Of a DNA stretch of 64,000 nt, positions 1 to 9,851 are shown in pieces. Positions within the stretch are counted from its first letter, which is position 1, and each line of letters starts with the position of its first letter. The DNA comes from Allosalinactinospora lopnorensis (GTDB taxonomy: Bacteria; Actinomycetota; Actinomycetes; Streptosporangiales; Streptosporangiaceae). The position numbers and the translations under genes were made by a program. Below the pieces are notes generated by a model. The model searched no databases. It was not told the origin of the DNA and saw nothing but the letters and a program-made list of their open reading frames with translations. The DNA lies in NCBI RefSeq assembly GCF_000981225.1, contig NZ_LAJC01000003.1, forward strand, positions 62,001-126,000. The letters are read 5' to 3'.

Positions 1-594
1 GTCACCGCGCACGGGATCGAATCGCACGCCGGACTCGACCCCCTGGCCGGTGCCAGCGCCGTCCACGCCCTTGCGGAGGCGATACCCGCGATCACCGCAC
101 TCGCCCGCCCCGAGCTGGGCACAACGGTCAACGTCGGTGTCGTCTCCGGCGGTACGAGCCGCAACGTTGTGGCCGGCCGCGCGAACTGCCTGGTGGATAT
201 CCGTGTCCGGGAGCCCGCCGAGATGGGGCGGGTCGACGCCGGCCTCGCGGACCTGGCGCCCACCGATACCCGGGTGAAGCTCATGGTCAGCGGGGAGTGG
301 AACCGTCCGCCGATGAACCCCAACCCGCCTTCGCGCCGGCTTTTCGCCCGGGCCCGCGAGGTGGCCGCGGATCTCGGCACCGACCTGGGCGAGATCTTCG
401 TGGGCGGTGCCAGCGACGCCAACTTCGTGTCAGCGCTGGGCCGCCCGGTCCTTGACGGCCTGGGCGCTGTCGGTGCCGGTCCGCACGCCCGCGACGAGCA
501 CATCCTGACCAGCGCCACCCCCACACAGGTGGCGCTGGTGGCAGGACTGCTCACCCGGCTGGCCCGCGAAGGCGCCGATCGAACACCCCGTTGA
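1..594 (+). CDS. M20 family metallopeptidase (glutamate carboxypeptidase-like), C-terminal part
   Basis: The reading frame is open from base 1, so the N-terminus lies outside the window; about 197 residues remain. The visible part has the dimerisation-domain motif AHGIESHAGLDP, then a G-GTSRNVVAG segment and a C-terminal catalytic-domain segment ending GAVGAGPHARDEHI, where the final His and Glu context is typical of M20 zinc peptidases such as carboxypeptidase G2. The family hydrolyses C-terminal amino acids or acyl groups with two metal ions. Substrate cannot be inferred from this fragment. It converges on the siderophore operon, with a 45-bp gap. Confidence 0.85.
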   Translation, partial: VTAHGIESHAGLDPLAGASAVHALAEAIPAITALARPELGTTVNVGVVSGGTSRNVVAGRANCLVDIRVREPAEMGRVDAGLADLAPTDTRVKLMVSGEWNRPPMNPNPPSRRLFARAREVAADLGTDLGEIFVGGASDANFVSALGRPVLDGLGAVGAGPHARDEHILTSATPTQVALVAGLLTRLAREGADRTPR

Positions 595-639
595 GGCGGT
601 GCCCGCCGCCCCGTCCCGTTCCGGTGCGGCGCCGCGGGC

Positions 640-2490
640 TCACCTGGGAGCGGTGTCCAGAGCGTGGCCGCCGTGTCCCGCCCCGGCGGCCGCACCGCCG
701 GCGAACCGCGCGATGGGGTTCTCCAGCTCGCCGGCAAGCTGGATCGCGCTGGCCGGGTCCTGCAGGTCCACCATCTGCTGGTTGTTCCGAAGCTGCAGCC
801 GGTTCAGGCAGGAGAGCCCGAAGCGCTCGGTGAACAGGTCGTAGCGGGCGAATCGCCGCGCCAGGTGCGGCATGGACTCCTGGTAGTCGAGGATGCACGC
901 GGCGACGGTGGACCAGAACGCCTCCTCCGCCAGCAGGCCCTCGGCGTGCAGGGCCGCGTTCAGAAAGCGCAGGAAGCAGTCGAACACGTCGGTGAGGAGC
1001 GACAGCGACTTGAGTTCCTCGGGCACCTCGGCCCGGATGCGCTCGACCTCCGGAGGAAGCACCGCTTCGCTGTCCAGTACCGCGATCTCCTCGGCGATGT
1101 CCTTCATGAAGACACGCTCGGGGACCCCGTTCTCCAGCACGAGGATCACGTTCTCCCCGTGCGGCATGAACACGAGGTCGTAGGCGTAGAAGCAGTGCAG
1201 CAGCGGCGTGAGGTAGGCGTCCAGATAGCGGCGCAGCCACGTCGCGGGCGCCAGGCCCGACTGCGCGATGAACGCGCCGGCCACGGAGTCGCCGTCGGCG
1301 TCGACGTGCAGCAGGGAGGCCATGGTCGCCAGTCGCCGGCCCTGCTCCAGCATCGGGACCGGGCTCTCCCGCCAGAGCGCGGCGAGCATCTTCAGGTAGG
1401 GCGATCCCTTGGGGGCGGCGGCCGTGTACTGCTCGTGGTGGTAGCCGATCGCCGCCCGCTCCCGCAGGATCGTGAACCCCGATCCCCGCAGGACCTCGTC
1501 CCGTGCGACCAGGTCGGCGACCCAGTCGTTGATCGCCGGGGTGGCCTGCATGTAGTCGGTGGACAGGCCGCGCAGGAACCCCATGTTCAGCACGGACATG
1601 GCGGTCTTCACGTAGTGGCGCGCGGGGGCGGTCGTGTTGAACAGCGTCCGGATGGACTGCTGCGGCTGGTACTCGTCGTCGCCGTGGCCCAGGCACACCA
1701 GGTCGCGTCGGGCGATCTCGCCCGCGAAGGTGACCGAGAGCTTGTTCCACCACTGCCACGGGTGCGTGGGGATCAGGTGGAAGTCGTCGAGGTCGAGCCC
1801 GAGGTCCGCCATCGTGGCCGAGAACCGCTCCAGCGTCCGCTCGTCCAGCTCGGCGCGGATCAGCGCCGCGTAGTCCAGGTCCGCGGAGGCGGAGAAGGTG
1901 CACCGGTCGCGGCGAGCGGCCAGCCAGACGAGCCGCACCCGGGGACCGGCCTCCGGCGCGTAGCCGCGGTACTCGGCCGCGTCGAGCCCGATCCGGCCGC
2001 TGTTCGCGACGAAGCACGGGTGGCCCTCGGTCATCCCGGCCTCGATCGCCTGGAAGTCGGCCCGGGCGAGCTCGGCGGCCGCGGGCCGCCGCCCCGACAG
2101 TTTGAAGGCGCTGCTGGCCAGGGTGCTGCTGATCTCCTCCAGGTACACCGGCAGCACCTGCTCTCCCAGCCCCAGAGTGCGCCGCAGGTCCAGGATCAGG
2201 CCGGCCGCGTCGAGCGGGAGTTCGTCCGCGCCCCGATGCCGGGTGATGCCGGCGCCGTCGATCTGCCAGTGGTCCAGACTCAGCACGCGTGCCGCGAAGC
2301 GGTACTCGGTGCGCCCGTCGTCGCTGCGCACCACGTAGCGCCCGGGAGGACGCGGTCCAGGGGTGATGAGGCGCTCGTGGGAGAACTCGGCGAGGATCTT
2401 GCGGACCAGGAGGCGGTTCGCGCGTTCCCAGTGCTCCGGGGTCAGGTGCGCGATGGCGTCGCGCGGCGCTGTCAGGGGGTCAGGGGTCAT
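640..2490 (-). CDS. desD: DesD-like IucA/IucC-family (NIS) siderophore synthetase
   Basis: A 616-residue NRPS-independent siderophore synthetase. In the desferrioxamine pathway DesD uses ATP to join and cyclise N-hydroxy-N-succinyl(acetyl)cadaverine units. Family landmarks include EGHPCFVANSGRIGLD near residue 155, IPTHPWQWWN near 240, KTAMSVLNMGF near 290, and MPHGENVILVLENG near 440, followed by the C-terminal FhuF-like region. Length is normal for the family. It is the last gene of the des operon; its ATG overlaps the desC stop (ATGA), implying translational coupling. Control is probably through the iron boxes upstream of desA. The DesD assignment rests on operon context plus family; IucA/IucC proteins are not separable by motif alone. 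Confidence 0.93.
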   Translation of the reverse strand: MTPDPLTAPRDAIAHLTPEHWERANRLLVRKILAEFSHERLITPGPRPPGRYVVRSDDGRTEYRFAARVLSLDHWQIDGAGITRHRGADELPLDAAGLILDLRRTLGLGEQVLPVYLEEISSTLASSAFKLSGRRPAAAELARADFQAIEAGMTEGHPCFVANSGRIGLDAAEYRGYAPEAGPRVRLVWLAARRDRCTFSASADLDYAALIRAELDERTLERFSATMADLGLDLDDFHLIPTHPWQWWNKLSVTFAGEIARRDLVCLGHGDDEYQPQQSIRTLFNTTAPARHYVKTAMSVLNMGFLRGLSTDYMQATPAINDWVADLVARDEVLRGSGFTILRERAAIGYHHEQYTAAAPKGSPYLKMLAALWRESPVPMLEQGRRLATMASLLHVDADGDSVAGAFIAQSGLAPATWLRRYLDAYLTPLLHCFYAYDLVFMPHGENVILVLENGVPERVFMKDIAEEIAVLDSEAVLPPEVERIRAEVPEELKSLSLLTDVFDCFLRFLNAALHAEGLLAEEAFWSTVAACILDYQESMPHLARRFARYDLFTERFGLSCLNRLQLRNNQQMVDLQDPASAIQLAGELENPIARFAGGAAAGAGHGGHALDTAPR

Positions 2491-3065
2491 CGGTGGGCTC
2501 CTTGCTCGCGCACGGCGGCGCGGTACTGCTCGCGGGTGCAGGTGCTGAGGTAGGCGTCCTTGTCGGGCAGGGAGACGGTGTCCACCACCTGGAAGCCGAC
2601 GGCGGCGTTGAGCGCGTGCACCGCCTGGTTGCGCACGTCGGGCTCGACGACGACGCGGTCCGTGGAGGCTGCGGCGAACAGCAGCTCCATGACGGTGCTG
2701 ATCACAGCGTGGGTGAAACCGTGTACAGGGGTGTCGGTCGGCGCGACGAGGAAGTGCATGCCGATGTCGCCGGGTTCGGCCCGGTATTTCCCGTTCAGCT
2801 CGCTGTGCGCGGGGTCGTAGCGCTCGACCAGGAACGCCGGCCGGGCCTCGTGCAGTCCGATGAAGGCGTCGCGGTGCGGGTCCGCGGCGATGGTGCGGAA
2901 CTCCTGCTCGACGTCTGCCGGTGTGGCCTGGCTCATCTGCCAGAACACGGACTTGGGGTGGGTGAGCCAGCGGTGCAGCAGCTCGGTGTCGGTGTTCGGG
3001 TCGACCGGGCGGAGGGCGAACGTCCCCAGCCGGGGGTCGGTGCGGGTGAAGACGGTCTCGCTCAT
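2487..3065 (-). CDS. desC: DesC-like GNAT acyltransferase (hydroxycadaverine acylation)
   Basis: A 192-residue IucB/RhbD-like GNAT protein that would acylate N-hydroxycadaverine with acetyl- or succinyl-CoA. Visible features are the segment [20 protein letters not shown] at the N-terminus, [11 protein letters not shown], and the C-terminal [20 protein letters not shown] acyl-CoA-binding region typical of siderophore acetylases. The ATG at 3065 overlaps the desB stop in an ATGA, which fixes the start; longer open frames upstream are desB shadow. It lies third in the desABCD operon. Confidence 0.92.
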   Translation of the reverse strand: MSETVFTRTDPRLGTFALRPVDPNTDTELLHRWLTHPKSVFWQMSQATPADVEQEFRTIAADPHRDAFIGLHEARPAFLVERYDPAHSELNGKYRAEPGDIGMHFLVAPTDTPVHGFTHAVISTVMELLFAAASTDRVVVEPDVRNQAVHALNAAVGFQVVDTVSLPDKDAYLSTCTREQYRAAVREQGAHR

Positions 3066-4396
3066 GCGGATGCCACCTCCACCGGCCGCACGGCCCCTTC
3101 CGGGGCGGAGAAGTCCTGGAAGGCGATCGACCGTTCGATCGGGTAGTACTCCCGGCCCAGCAGCTCGCGGATGATGCACGAGTTGCGGTAGGCGGCCATG
3201 CCGAGGTCGGGCGCCACGAAGCCGTGCGTGTGCAGCTCCGCGTTCTGCACGTAGATCTCCCGACCGGCGGTGTCGGTGCTGTAGTCGCGCCGTACCGCGA
3301 AGCGGCCGGAGGAGTCCCAGCGGATCCGGTGCGTGATCGGGGACAGGAACTCCGGGACCTCGTAGCGGTACCCGGTGGCGAGGACCAGCCCCTCGGTGGT
3401 GTGTGTGAAGTCCCGCTGCTGCTCCACCTGGCGCAGGTTCAGGGTGTGGATGCCGCTGCCGGCGTCGTGGCCGGCGTGGGTCACCTCCGTGTTGGTCATC
3501 AGGAGGTCCGACCGGTTTCCGCCGCGGCTCTTGGTGTACAGCAGGTCGAAGATCGCGTTGATCAGTGCGGAGTCGATCCCCTTGTAGAGGTTCTTCTGCG
3601 CGGCCACGACCTCGTCGCGGGTGCTCGACGGGAGCGAGTGGAAGTAGTCGGCGTACTCGGGGGAGGTCATCTCCAGCGTGAGCTTGGTGTACTCCAGCGG
3701 GAAGAAGCGCGGCGAGCGGGTGACCCAGGTGAGGCTGTAGCCGTGGCTGTCGGTGTCCTGGAGCAGGTCGTAGTAGATCTCGGCCGCGCTCTGGCCGCTG
3801 CCGACGACGGTGATGCTGCGCTTCGCCTGCAGCGCGGCCTTGTGGTCCAGGTAGCGGGAACTGTGGACGGCGTCGCCTTCGAGTCCGCGGCACGCCTCGG
3901 GGATGTGGGGCGGGGTCCCGGTGCCGAGTACGAGGCGCCGGGACCGGTAGGAGACCGGTTCACCGGTCGAGGGCCGAACGGCCCGTACCAGGTAGGTGCC
4001 CTCTTCCTCGTCGTAGGTGACGGCGGTGACGTGGTGGTCGAAGCGCAGTCCGCTCAGCTTGCCGGCGGCCCACCGGCAGTAGTCGTTGTACTCGGTGCGC
4101 AGCGGGTAGAAGTTCTCCCGGATGTAGAACGAGTAGAGGCGCCCGGTCTCCTTGAGGTAGTTGAGGAACGAGTACGGGGACGTGGGATCGGCCAGGGTGA
4201 CCAGGTCCGCCAGGAAGGGGGTCTGCAGGAGGCTGCTCCCCAGGAGCATTCCGGAGTGCCAGTCGAATTCGGGTTTGCTGTCCAGGAACAGGCCGTCGAG
4301 TTCGGTGATGGGCTCGGTCAGGCAGGCGAGCCCGAGGTTGAAGGGGCCGATTCCGATGGCGATGAAGTCATGGGGCGGAGTCAATGGGCTCTCCAA
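3062..4396 (-). CDS. desB: DesB-like L-lysine/cadaverine N6-monooxygenase
   Basis: A 444-residue flavin-dependent N-hydroxylating monooxygenase of the IucD/SidA family; in this pathway it hydroxylates cadaverine using FAD, NADPH and O2. The FAD motif GIGPFNLG is near residue 17, the NADPH motif [10 protein letters not shown] near 200, and the C-terminal [12 protein letters not shown] motif near 340. Length is typical. It starts 15 bp after desA and overlaps desC by 4 bp, so the operon is tightly coupled. Confidence 0.95.
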   Translation of the reverse strand: MESPLTPPHDFIAIGIGPFNLGLACLTEPITELDGLFLDSKPEFDWHSGMLLGSSLLQTPFLADLVTLADPTSPYSFLNYLKETGRLYSFYIRENFYPLRTEYNDYCRWAAGKLSGLRFDHHVTAVTYDEEEGTYLVRAVRPSTGEPVSYRSRRLVLGTGTPPHIPEACRGLEGDAVHSSRYLDHKAALQAKRSITVVGSGQSAAEIYYDLLQDTDSHGYSLTWVTRSPRFFPLEYTKLTLEMTSPEYADYFHSLPSSTRDEVVAAQKNLYKGIDSALINAIFDLLYTKSRGGNRSDLLMTNTEVTHAGHDAGSGIHTLNLRQVEQQRDFTHTTEGLVLATGYRYEVPEFLSPITHRIRWDSSGRFAVRRDYSTDTAGREIYVQNAELHTHGFVAPDLGMAAYRNSCIIRELLGREYYPIERSIAFQDFSAPEGAVRPVEVASA

Positions 4397-4411
4397 TCCG
4401 GTGAGGGTCGG

Positions 4412-5959
4412 CTAACTGACGCGGGAGCGGCTGAGTTCCTCGAGTTCGGCCATACCGGCATGCTCGGCGATCATGTCGAGCACGTCGGAGATGTCGCGCA
4501 GTGAGGTCTCCGGGTTCAGCAGGGTGAACTTCAGGTAGTTCCGGCCGGCGACGGTGGTGCCGGCCACGACGGCGGCACCCGAGTCGAAAAGGGACTGGCG
4601 GGCGTGCAGGTTGACGCGGTCGCACAGTTCGGGGCTGGCCTCGGCCGAGGGCAGATAGCGGAACACCAGAGTGCTCAGCTGCGGCCGGGTCACGACCTCG
4701 AACCGGGGGTCGGCGTCCAGCAGGCTCCACGCCTCGGCCGTGCGGTCCACCACCGCGTCGAAGAGCTCCCCGACGGCGTCGGCTCCCATGACGCGCAGGG
4801 TCAGCCAGAGCTTGAGCGCGTCGAAGCGCCGGGTGGTCTGGATGCTCTTGTCGACCTGGTTGGGGATGAGGTTCTCGGCGCTGCTGGCCGGATTGAGGTA
4901 GTCGGCGTGGTAGGTGGCGTGCCGCAGGGTCTCCCGGTCGCGTACCAGCACCGCGCTGGAGCTGACCGGTTGGAAGAAGGATTTGTGGAAGTCCACGGTC
5001 ACCGAGTCCGCGCGTTCGATGCCCGCCAGGAGCCGGCGCCTGCGGGAGACCAGGAGGCCGCACCCGTACGCGGCGTCGGCGTGCAGCCACACGCCCGCGC
5101 GCTCGCACACGTCCGCGATCTCGTCGAGCGGGTCGATGCTGCCGAAGTCGGTCGTTCCGGCCGTGGCGACCACGGCCATGGGGATCAGCCCCTCACCGCG
5201 GCAGCGGTCGAGTTCGGCGGCCAGCGCCGGCGTCCGCATCCGCTTCTCCTCGTCGCAGGGCACGGACAGCACGGCCTCGTACCCGAGCCCGAGCAGAGCC
5301 GCCGACTTCGCGACGCTGAAGTGGGCGCATTCGGAGGTGAGTACCCGCAGCCGGGGCAGGATGTCGCACGAGCGCGGGACGGACGGGGACTCCCGCCGCA
5401 CCGCCGCGCACGCCTCGTCGCGGGCCAACAGCAGCGCCTGCAGGTTGGACTGCGTCCCCCCACTGGTGAAGACGCCGTCGGCGGCCGGGCCGAGGCCGAT
5501 GCGCCGCGCCGTCCACTCGATCAGCCGGCGTTCGATCAGCGTCCCTCCCACGCTCTGGTCCCAGGTGTCGAGTGAGGAGTTGACAGCGGAGAGCACCGCC
5601 TCGCCGAGCAGGGCCGGGATCACGATCGGGCAGTTGAGGTGGGCGAGATAGCGGGGGTGGTGGAAGTACACGGCGTCCCGCAGGTAGACGCGCTCAAGCT
5701 CGTCCAGGGCGCTGCTGGGGTCGTGCAGCGGCCGATCGAGGTCGATCTCGGTGAACTCGGTCGTGAGCTCGGGAACGGAGACGCCGGTAGCGGGCTGGGT
5801 GACCTGGGACAGTCTCTGTGCGACCTGCTCAACCCCGTCGGTGACCGCGCGCCGGTACCGTTCCGCGTTCCGGTGGTTGAGGAGGTTCGCGCGGGAGGCC
5901 GGGGATGCGTCGTCGGGTTCGGGAGGGCGGTCCTCGTCGGGGTGCCCGAGGAGAGTCAT
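4412..5959 (-). CDS. desA: DesA-like PLP-dependent lysine decarboxylase
   Basis: A 515-residue group II pyridoxal-phosphate decarboxylase that would convert lysine to cadaverine, the committed desferrioxamine precursor. It shows the FTSGGTQSNLQALL segment, HADAAYGCG (the Asp contacting the PLP pyridine), and the PLP-lysine motif DFHKSFFQP near residue 330. Length fits DesA-type enzymes. It is the first gene of the operon; the ATG at 5959 lies just downstream of two iron-box palindromes, so repression by an iron-loaded DmdR/IdeR protein is expected. The following three des genes support this role over other group II decarboxylases. Confidence 0.94.
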   Translation of the reverse strand: MTLLGHPDEDRPPEPDDASPASRANLLNHRNAERYRRAVTDGVEQVAQRLSQVTQPATGVSVPELTTEFTEIDLDRPLHDPSSALDELERVYLRDAVYFHHPRYLAHLNCPIVIPALLGEAVLSAVNSSLDTWDQSVGGTLIERRLIEWTARRIGLGPAADGVFTSGGTQSNLQALLLARDEACAAVRRESPSVPRSCDILPRLRVLTSECAHFSVAKSAALLGLGYEAVLSVPCDEEKRMRTPALAAELDRCRGEGLIPMAVVATAGTTDFGSIDPLDEIADVCERAGVWLHADAAYGCGLLVSRRRRLLAGIERADSVTVDFHKSFFQPVSSSAVLVRDRETLRHATYHADYLNPASSAENLIPNQVDKSIQTTRRFDALKLWLTLRVMGADAVGELFDAVVDRTAEAWSLLDADPRFEVVTRPQLSTLVFRYLPSAEASPELCDRVNLHARQSLFDSGAAVVAGTTVAGRNYLKFTLLNPETSLRDISDVLDMIAEHAGMAELEELSRSRVS

Positions 5960-5967
5960 GAGCCATC

Positions 5968-5986
5968 CTAACTAAGGCTAGCCTAA
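5968..5986. promoter_or_regulatory. iron box 1 (DmdR/IdeR-type operator) upstream of desA
   Basis: The 19-mer ctaactaaggctagcctaa matches about 14 of 19 positions of the actinobacterial iron-box consensus TTAGGTTAGGCTAACCTAA; the GGCTAGCCTAA half is nearly perfect. It lies 9 bp upstream of the desA start, so bound repressor would block initiation of transcription or the early transcript. Assigned by comparison with the consensus only. Confidence 0.75.
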
Positions 5987-5992
5987 ACAAAC

Positions 5993-6011
5993 GAATGTTA
6001 GGCTAACCTAC
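5993..6011. promoter_or_regulatory. iron box 2 (DmdR/IdeR-type operator) upstream of desA
   Basis: The 19-mer gaatgttaggctaacctac matches 15 of 19 consensus positions with an unbroken core GTTAGGCTAACCTA. It is centred about 25 bp from iron box 1, so two repressor dimers could occupy the desA promoter together. Confidence 0.85.
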
Positions 6012-6122
6012 GCGCCTTGTGGGGTGTGCGTGGGGGCGGGTACACGGCGTCCCCGGATCGCCTAAGCGCCCGCCCTCCCAACGGGCGAGCGCGCCCCGCA
6101 CCCCTCCGGTGCCGGAGCTCGG

Positions 6123-6857
6123 TCAGGCGACCGGAGCGGGCGACGGGCACACGTCCGTGTCGACGCCCGGTGACCACAGGACCGAGATGGGGGGCTGCTC
6201 CCCGAGGGGGATACCGGCGGCGTCGACGAGGTTTCCCTCATAGGCCAGGAGATCGGCCCGGAACAGCCGCCAGGGCCGGTGGGAGATGCCGATCCACCAG
6301 GTGCGGCCGGCATGGGCGGTGTGCAGGCCCCATCGTGCGGTCAGGAACCGCTCCAAGGGGGACGGCTCGGCGAGGTGATCCCGCACGGCTATGCGCCAGC
6401 GGCCCCTCGCGTGGCCGCCGGGCCACCGGCGCCGGACCGCCCCCGCGGCGATGCCGCCCTCCTGGGGACGCAGGCTGGTGTCGGACCATATGTAGGGCAG
6501 ACCGGTGAGCGCCCTGGCGGCCAGGACGCTGTGCAGCGAGTCGGCGTCCATGGTCACGAAGACGACCCCGCGGCGGCCCGCGCCGTCCACCGCGTACAGC
6601 CGCACGTTCACCTCTGTGAATCCGCCTGTGGGGAGCACTCCCGCCACCGTGGTGGCGGTCACGCGGAACGCGACGAGACCGACATGGCTCACCCCGCCCA
6701 GCGTGTCCGGCCGGGTGCCCGGGGGCAGCAGCGGCGCGACGTCGGCGGGCGCCACCGGCCAGTGCACGAACGTGGTGTCGCGCCAGCTCTGCCTCACCAG
6801 CGGCGGCCCGGGCAGTGGCGCGGCCGTGGCGGAGGGAAGCCGGTCTTCGTCGTGCAC
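6123..6857 (-). CDS. DUF2071 (YqjF-like) protein
   Basis: A DUF2071 protein of about 244 residues; the biochemical role of this family is not established. Recognised by QSWRDTTFVHWPV at the start of the domain, LLPPGTRPDT, the FTEVNVRLYAV segment and the C-terminal WWIGISHRPWRLFRA. A longer frame to 6986 (TTG) exists, but the GTG at 6857 is preceded by GGAGGGGG at good spacing and gives the usual family length, so it is preferred. It lies between the des operon promoter and the rph-like gene and is oriented like both, with no sign of sharing either function. Confidence 0.75.
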   Translation of the reverse strand: MHDEDRLPSATAAPLPGPPLVRQSWRDTTFVHWPVAPADVAPLLPPGTRPDTLGGVSHVGLVAFRVTATTVAGVLPTGGFTEVNVRLYAVDGAGRRGVVFVTMDADSLHSVLAARALTGLPYIWSDTSLRPQEGGIAAGAVRRRWPGGHARGRWRIAVRDHLAEPSPLERFLTARWGLHTAHAGRTWWIGISHRPWRLFRADLLAYEGNLVDAAGIPLGEQPPISVLWSPGVDTDVCPSPAPVA

Positions 6858-7060
6858 TGCGGACGCCCCCTCCACCAGGACTCCCCCACCACTGGGGCCA
6901 CGCGGCCCCCTGAGGCCGCTTCCGACGGTAGCGCCCCACTCATGAGGCCGAAGACGCGGTACCGGGTTTCTGCGGGCCTCCTCCAAGAGTCCGGAAAGAG
7001 TCGCGGCAGCGGGCCCGCGGCTTTTACGGGATGCGGGGCAATCGGCTCTTAGGGTGGGGC

Positions 7061-7210
7061 GTGGCCTCCCCCGCCACCTTCGTACTCGTCCACGGCAGCT
7101 TTCTCGGCCCGTGGTCCTGGAGCGACGCGGCGGCGGAGCTCTGCGGACACGGAACGGCCACCGTGCCGGTGGACCTGCCCGGCTCCCTCAGCGACGGCGG
7201 CGACCTGCCC
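7061..7210 (+). pseudogene. alpha/beta hydrolase N-terminal remnant
   Basis: A GTG-started stretch encodes FVLVHGSFLGPWSWSDAA followed by a VPVDLPGS-like segment, the classic start of an alpha/beta hydrolase (HG oxyanion-hole motif). After about 50 residues the similarity ends and the frame runs antisense into the neighbouring gene, with no nucleophile elbow. The remainder of the gene is missing, so this is a true truncation and not a single-base frameshift. Confidence 0.55.
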
Positions 7211-7311
7211 GCCCCGGACCCGCCACCCGGTAGCGATCCGGCCCGTCGAAGGCCCGAGGCCGGGACCGTTCCCCATGCCTCAAGCAGCGGCGAGCCGGTG
7301 CGGTGTCGGGT

Positions 7312-9828
7312 TCAAGCGAACTGCTGGACGACGGCGCCGGTGGCCCCGTCGACGGTGATCGTCTGTCCTGTGGTGATCCGATGCGTCGCGTCCGCGACAC
7401 CCACGACGGCCGGGATGCCGTACTCGCGCGCCACCACCGCGCCGTGCGAGTTCGGCCCGCCCATCTCCATCACCAGACCGCCCGCGGTCAGGAACAACGG
7501 CGTCCAGCCGGGATCGGTGCTCGGCGCGACCAGGATCTCGCCCGGTTCCAGGTGAGCGCCGACCGGATCGAGCACAACACGGGCCGTGCCGGTGACCGTG
7601 CCCGCGGACGCGGGCGTGCCGACCAGCCCATCCGTCGCCGGGGCCTGGGTCAAAGCCTCGGGTTCGGTGCCGTCGGACAACAGCACCCTGGGCAGCCTGC
7701 GGCAGCGCAATTCCAGGTCGTAGGCAGCCCGCCGACCGGTGATCACATGACGGAGGTCGTGCTCGCCGAGCATCTCTTGGAAATCCAGGAAGAACACGTC
7801 TTCGACCCGCGCGACCCGGCCGGTCGCGACCAGTTCCTCGCCCAACTTGAGAAGCTGCCGCCGGACGGCGTCGAGAGCCACGATCAGGTAGTACTTGGGC
7901 ATCTCCCGCAGACCGATAAGCCGCCGCGCACGGTCGAACGCGAACCGGGCCATCCACTTCACCCGCGCCTGACCGGCGAGCCGGTCGATCGTGGCCTGCG
8001 CCGCGGCGGCACCGCGGGCGAACTGCCTATCGGGAGCGAGGTCCGGGTCGTCCAGTCTGAGATAATTGGCCAGCACGCCGAGAATGTGGGTCGGATCATC
8101 GGCCCACCGCGGCATGCCGAGGTCGATCTCGGCGACCGCTCGGTGCCCCCACTTCTCCAGGAACGCGCCGATCCCGACGTCCGGAAGATCCTGGTAGCGC
8201 AGCCACTCCGGCGGGGTGTCCAGAAACCGGGCCCGGGCCTCCTCGTTCGCCCGGATGCGGGTGGCGATCTGCCATAGCTCCAGGTCCATCTCGGTGGTGA
8301 TGTTGTGCGGCAGGCCGCGTAGCACCTCCTGCACGCTGTCGGCCCCGGTCAGCTTGCGCGCGAGGAGCAGCATGGCGAACCCGGCTCCCACACTCGGGAG
8401 CACGGTGGGCAGCACGGGGGCGGCCCCACCGAGCAGCCTGCAAATGTGATCGATCCGCTGCTGCCGGGTCGCCGGCTCCGGCAGGTACGCCTTGACTCGC
8501 AGCCGTTCGCAGAGTTCGGCCACGTGGCGGTGGGCGGCGTCCGGCGCGGCGATCGCCCGCAGGCCCCGCAACGGGACGCGGTACTTCAACGCGACCTTCA
8601 GTAGTCGTCGCAGGAACTTGCGGCGCGAGGTGTATTTGAGCGAGAACCGCGGATCGTCGAACAATCCTTTAAGAATCTTCGCGGACCGGGCTTCCATCAC
8701 ATCGAGGACCTTCGGGACGATCATGCGGCCGACCGTGCTGCGAATCGGGTCGGTTACGTCGATGAAGACCCGTTGACCGGGGGTGAGGACCATCGGCGGT
8801 CCGTCGAACGGATTTCGCACCGGGTAGCCGACGATGTGTTTGCTGGCCGAACTCGCGATCAGCCGTATTGCGGCTAGACCGCTCGGGGTGATCGGGCGGT
8901 AGAGACCCTGCGCGATGCTGAACGAGAAATACGCCCGTGTGTCCTCCGCGGTTTGCGTGGGGAGAGGGTAGAGGGTGGTGATCGGTCTCGCCTGGGTGAG
9001 CCAGAGCTCGCCGTTCTCGATGGCCCACTCGGTGTCCTGCGGGCTCTTGTAGTGGTTCTCCGTTGCCGCACCGAGTCTGGCGAGGGCGAGGATCTGGTCG
9101 TCGGTGAGGCAGGGGTCGGTGCCCGTCCGCTCGATCTGTTCGGTGCCGCCCTCGGGACGTGAGCGGATCACGATGCGCTTGTCGCCGATGCGGCGCTCGG
9201 TGATCTCGTTGTCCGTCACCACGAAGTGATCCGGGTTCACCGCGCCGGAGACGACGGCCTCGCCGAGCCCCGGGCCGGCGTCGATCACGTACTGGTGGCG
9301 CCGACCGGTCACGGGGTTGGCCGTGAACATCACGCCGGCCACATCCGACTGGACCATCCGCTGGATGACGACCGCGAGCCGAACAGTGTCCTCGTCGATC
9401 CCGTTGGTGGCCCGGTAAGCGACCGCGCGGTCTGTCCACAACGACGCCCAGCAGTTGCGCGTTGCCGCGAGTACCGCTTCGGCGCCGATGATGTTGAGGT
9501 ACGTGTCCTGCTGACCGGCGAAGCTCGCGAACGGCAGGTCCTCCGCCGTGGCCGACGACCGCACAGCCACCGGGACGTTCTCCCCAAGCGCCTGGTAGGC
9601 CTCGGTGATCTCCTCGACGATTTCCGCGGGGATCTCGTCGTTCAGCAGCCGCTCCCGCGCGTTGGTGTGATCAGCGCCGGCCACCCTTTTGTACGCATCC
9701 GTCGTGACGCAAAATCCGGGCGGCACCGGCAAACCGGCCCTGGTCAGGACGCCGAGGTTCGCGCCCTTACCGCCGACCGAAGCGAGCATGTCGCCGTCGA
9801 TCTCGGCGAACCCGACTGTCCAAGTCAT
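7312..9828 (-). CDS. rifampicin phosphotransferase-like (RPH / PEP-synthase superfamily) enzyme
   Basis: About 838 residues. The N-terminal ATP-grasp domain shows GGKGANLGVL, AVRSSATAEDLPFASFAGQQ, VMFTANP and QARPITT. A middle region of about 450 residues lacks strong motifs and fits the rifampicin-binding domain. The C-terminal swivelling phosphohistidine domain reads GGPNSHGAVVAREYGIPAV, with His near residue 795. In true PEP synthase the site is normally followed by Ala after Cys-His and the PEP-binding barrel follows; here the S/T-H-G form and absence of that barrel fit RPH, which inactivates rifamycins with ATP. The ATG at 9828 is chosen over a TTG at 9855 because the ATP-grasp domain begins right after it. 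Function on rifampicin is inference from family resemblance. Confidence 0.75.
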   Translation of the reverse strand: MTWTVGFAEIDGDMLASVGGKGANLGVLTRAGLPVPPGFCVTTDAYKRVAGADHTNARERLLNDEIPAEIVEEITEAYQALGENVPVAVRSSATAEDLPFASFAGQQDTYLNIIGAEAVLAATRNCWASLWTDRAVAYRATNGIDEDTVRLAVVIQRMVQSDVAGVMFTANPVTGRRHQYVIDAGPGLGEAVVSGAVNPDHFVVTDNEITERRIGDKRIVIRSRPEGGTEQIERTGTDPCLTDDQILALARLGAATENHYKSPQDTEWAIENGELWLTQARPITTLYPLPTQTAEDTRAYFSFSIAQGLYRPITPSGLAAIRLIASSASKHIVGYPVRNPFDGPPMVLTPGQRVFIDVTDPIRSTVGRMIVPKVLDVMEARSAKILKGLFDDPRFSLKYTSRRKFLRRLLKVALKYRVPLRGLRAIAAPDAAHRHVAELCERLRVKAYLPEPATRQQRIDHICRLLGGAAPVLPTVLPSVGAGFAMLLLARKLTGADSVQEVLRGLPHNITTEMDLELWQIATRIRANEEARARFLDTPPEWLRYQDLPDVGIGAFLEKWGHRAVAEIDLGMPRWADDPTHILGVLANYLRLDDPDLAPDRQFARGAAAAQATIDRLAGQARVKWMARFAFDRARRLIGLREMPKYYLIVALDAVRRQLLKLGEELVATGRVARVEDVFFLDFQEMLGEHDLRHVITGRRAAYDLELRCRRLPRVLLSDGTEPEALTQAPATDGLVGTPASAGTVTGTARVVLDPVGAHLEPGEILVAPSTDPGWTPLFLTAGGLVMEMGGPNSHGAVVAREYGIPAVVGVADATHRITTGQTITVDGATGAVVQQFA

Positions 9829-9851
9829 GAGCCAGAGGCTACCCCGAAAAC

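Noticed and set aside
664-2553. Long plus-strand open frame opposite desD
   Set aside because: High-GC antisense shadow; desD on the minus strand has full family motifs.
7312-9828. Annotation as phosphoenolpyruvate synthase
   Set aside because: Ser-His-Gly phosphohistidine site and absence of the C-terminal PEP barrel fit RPH better.
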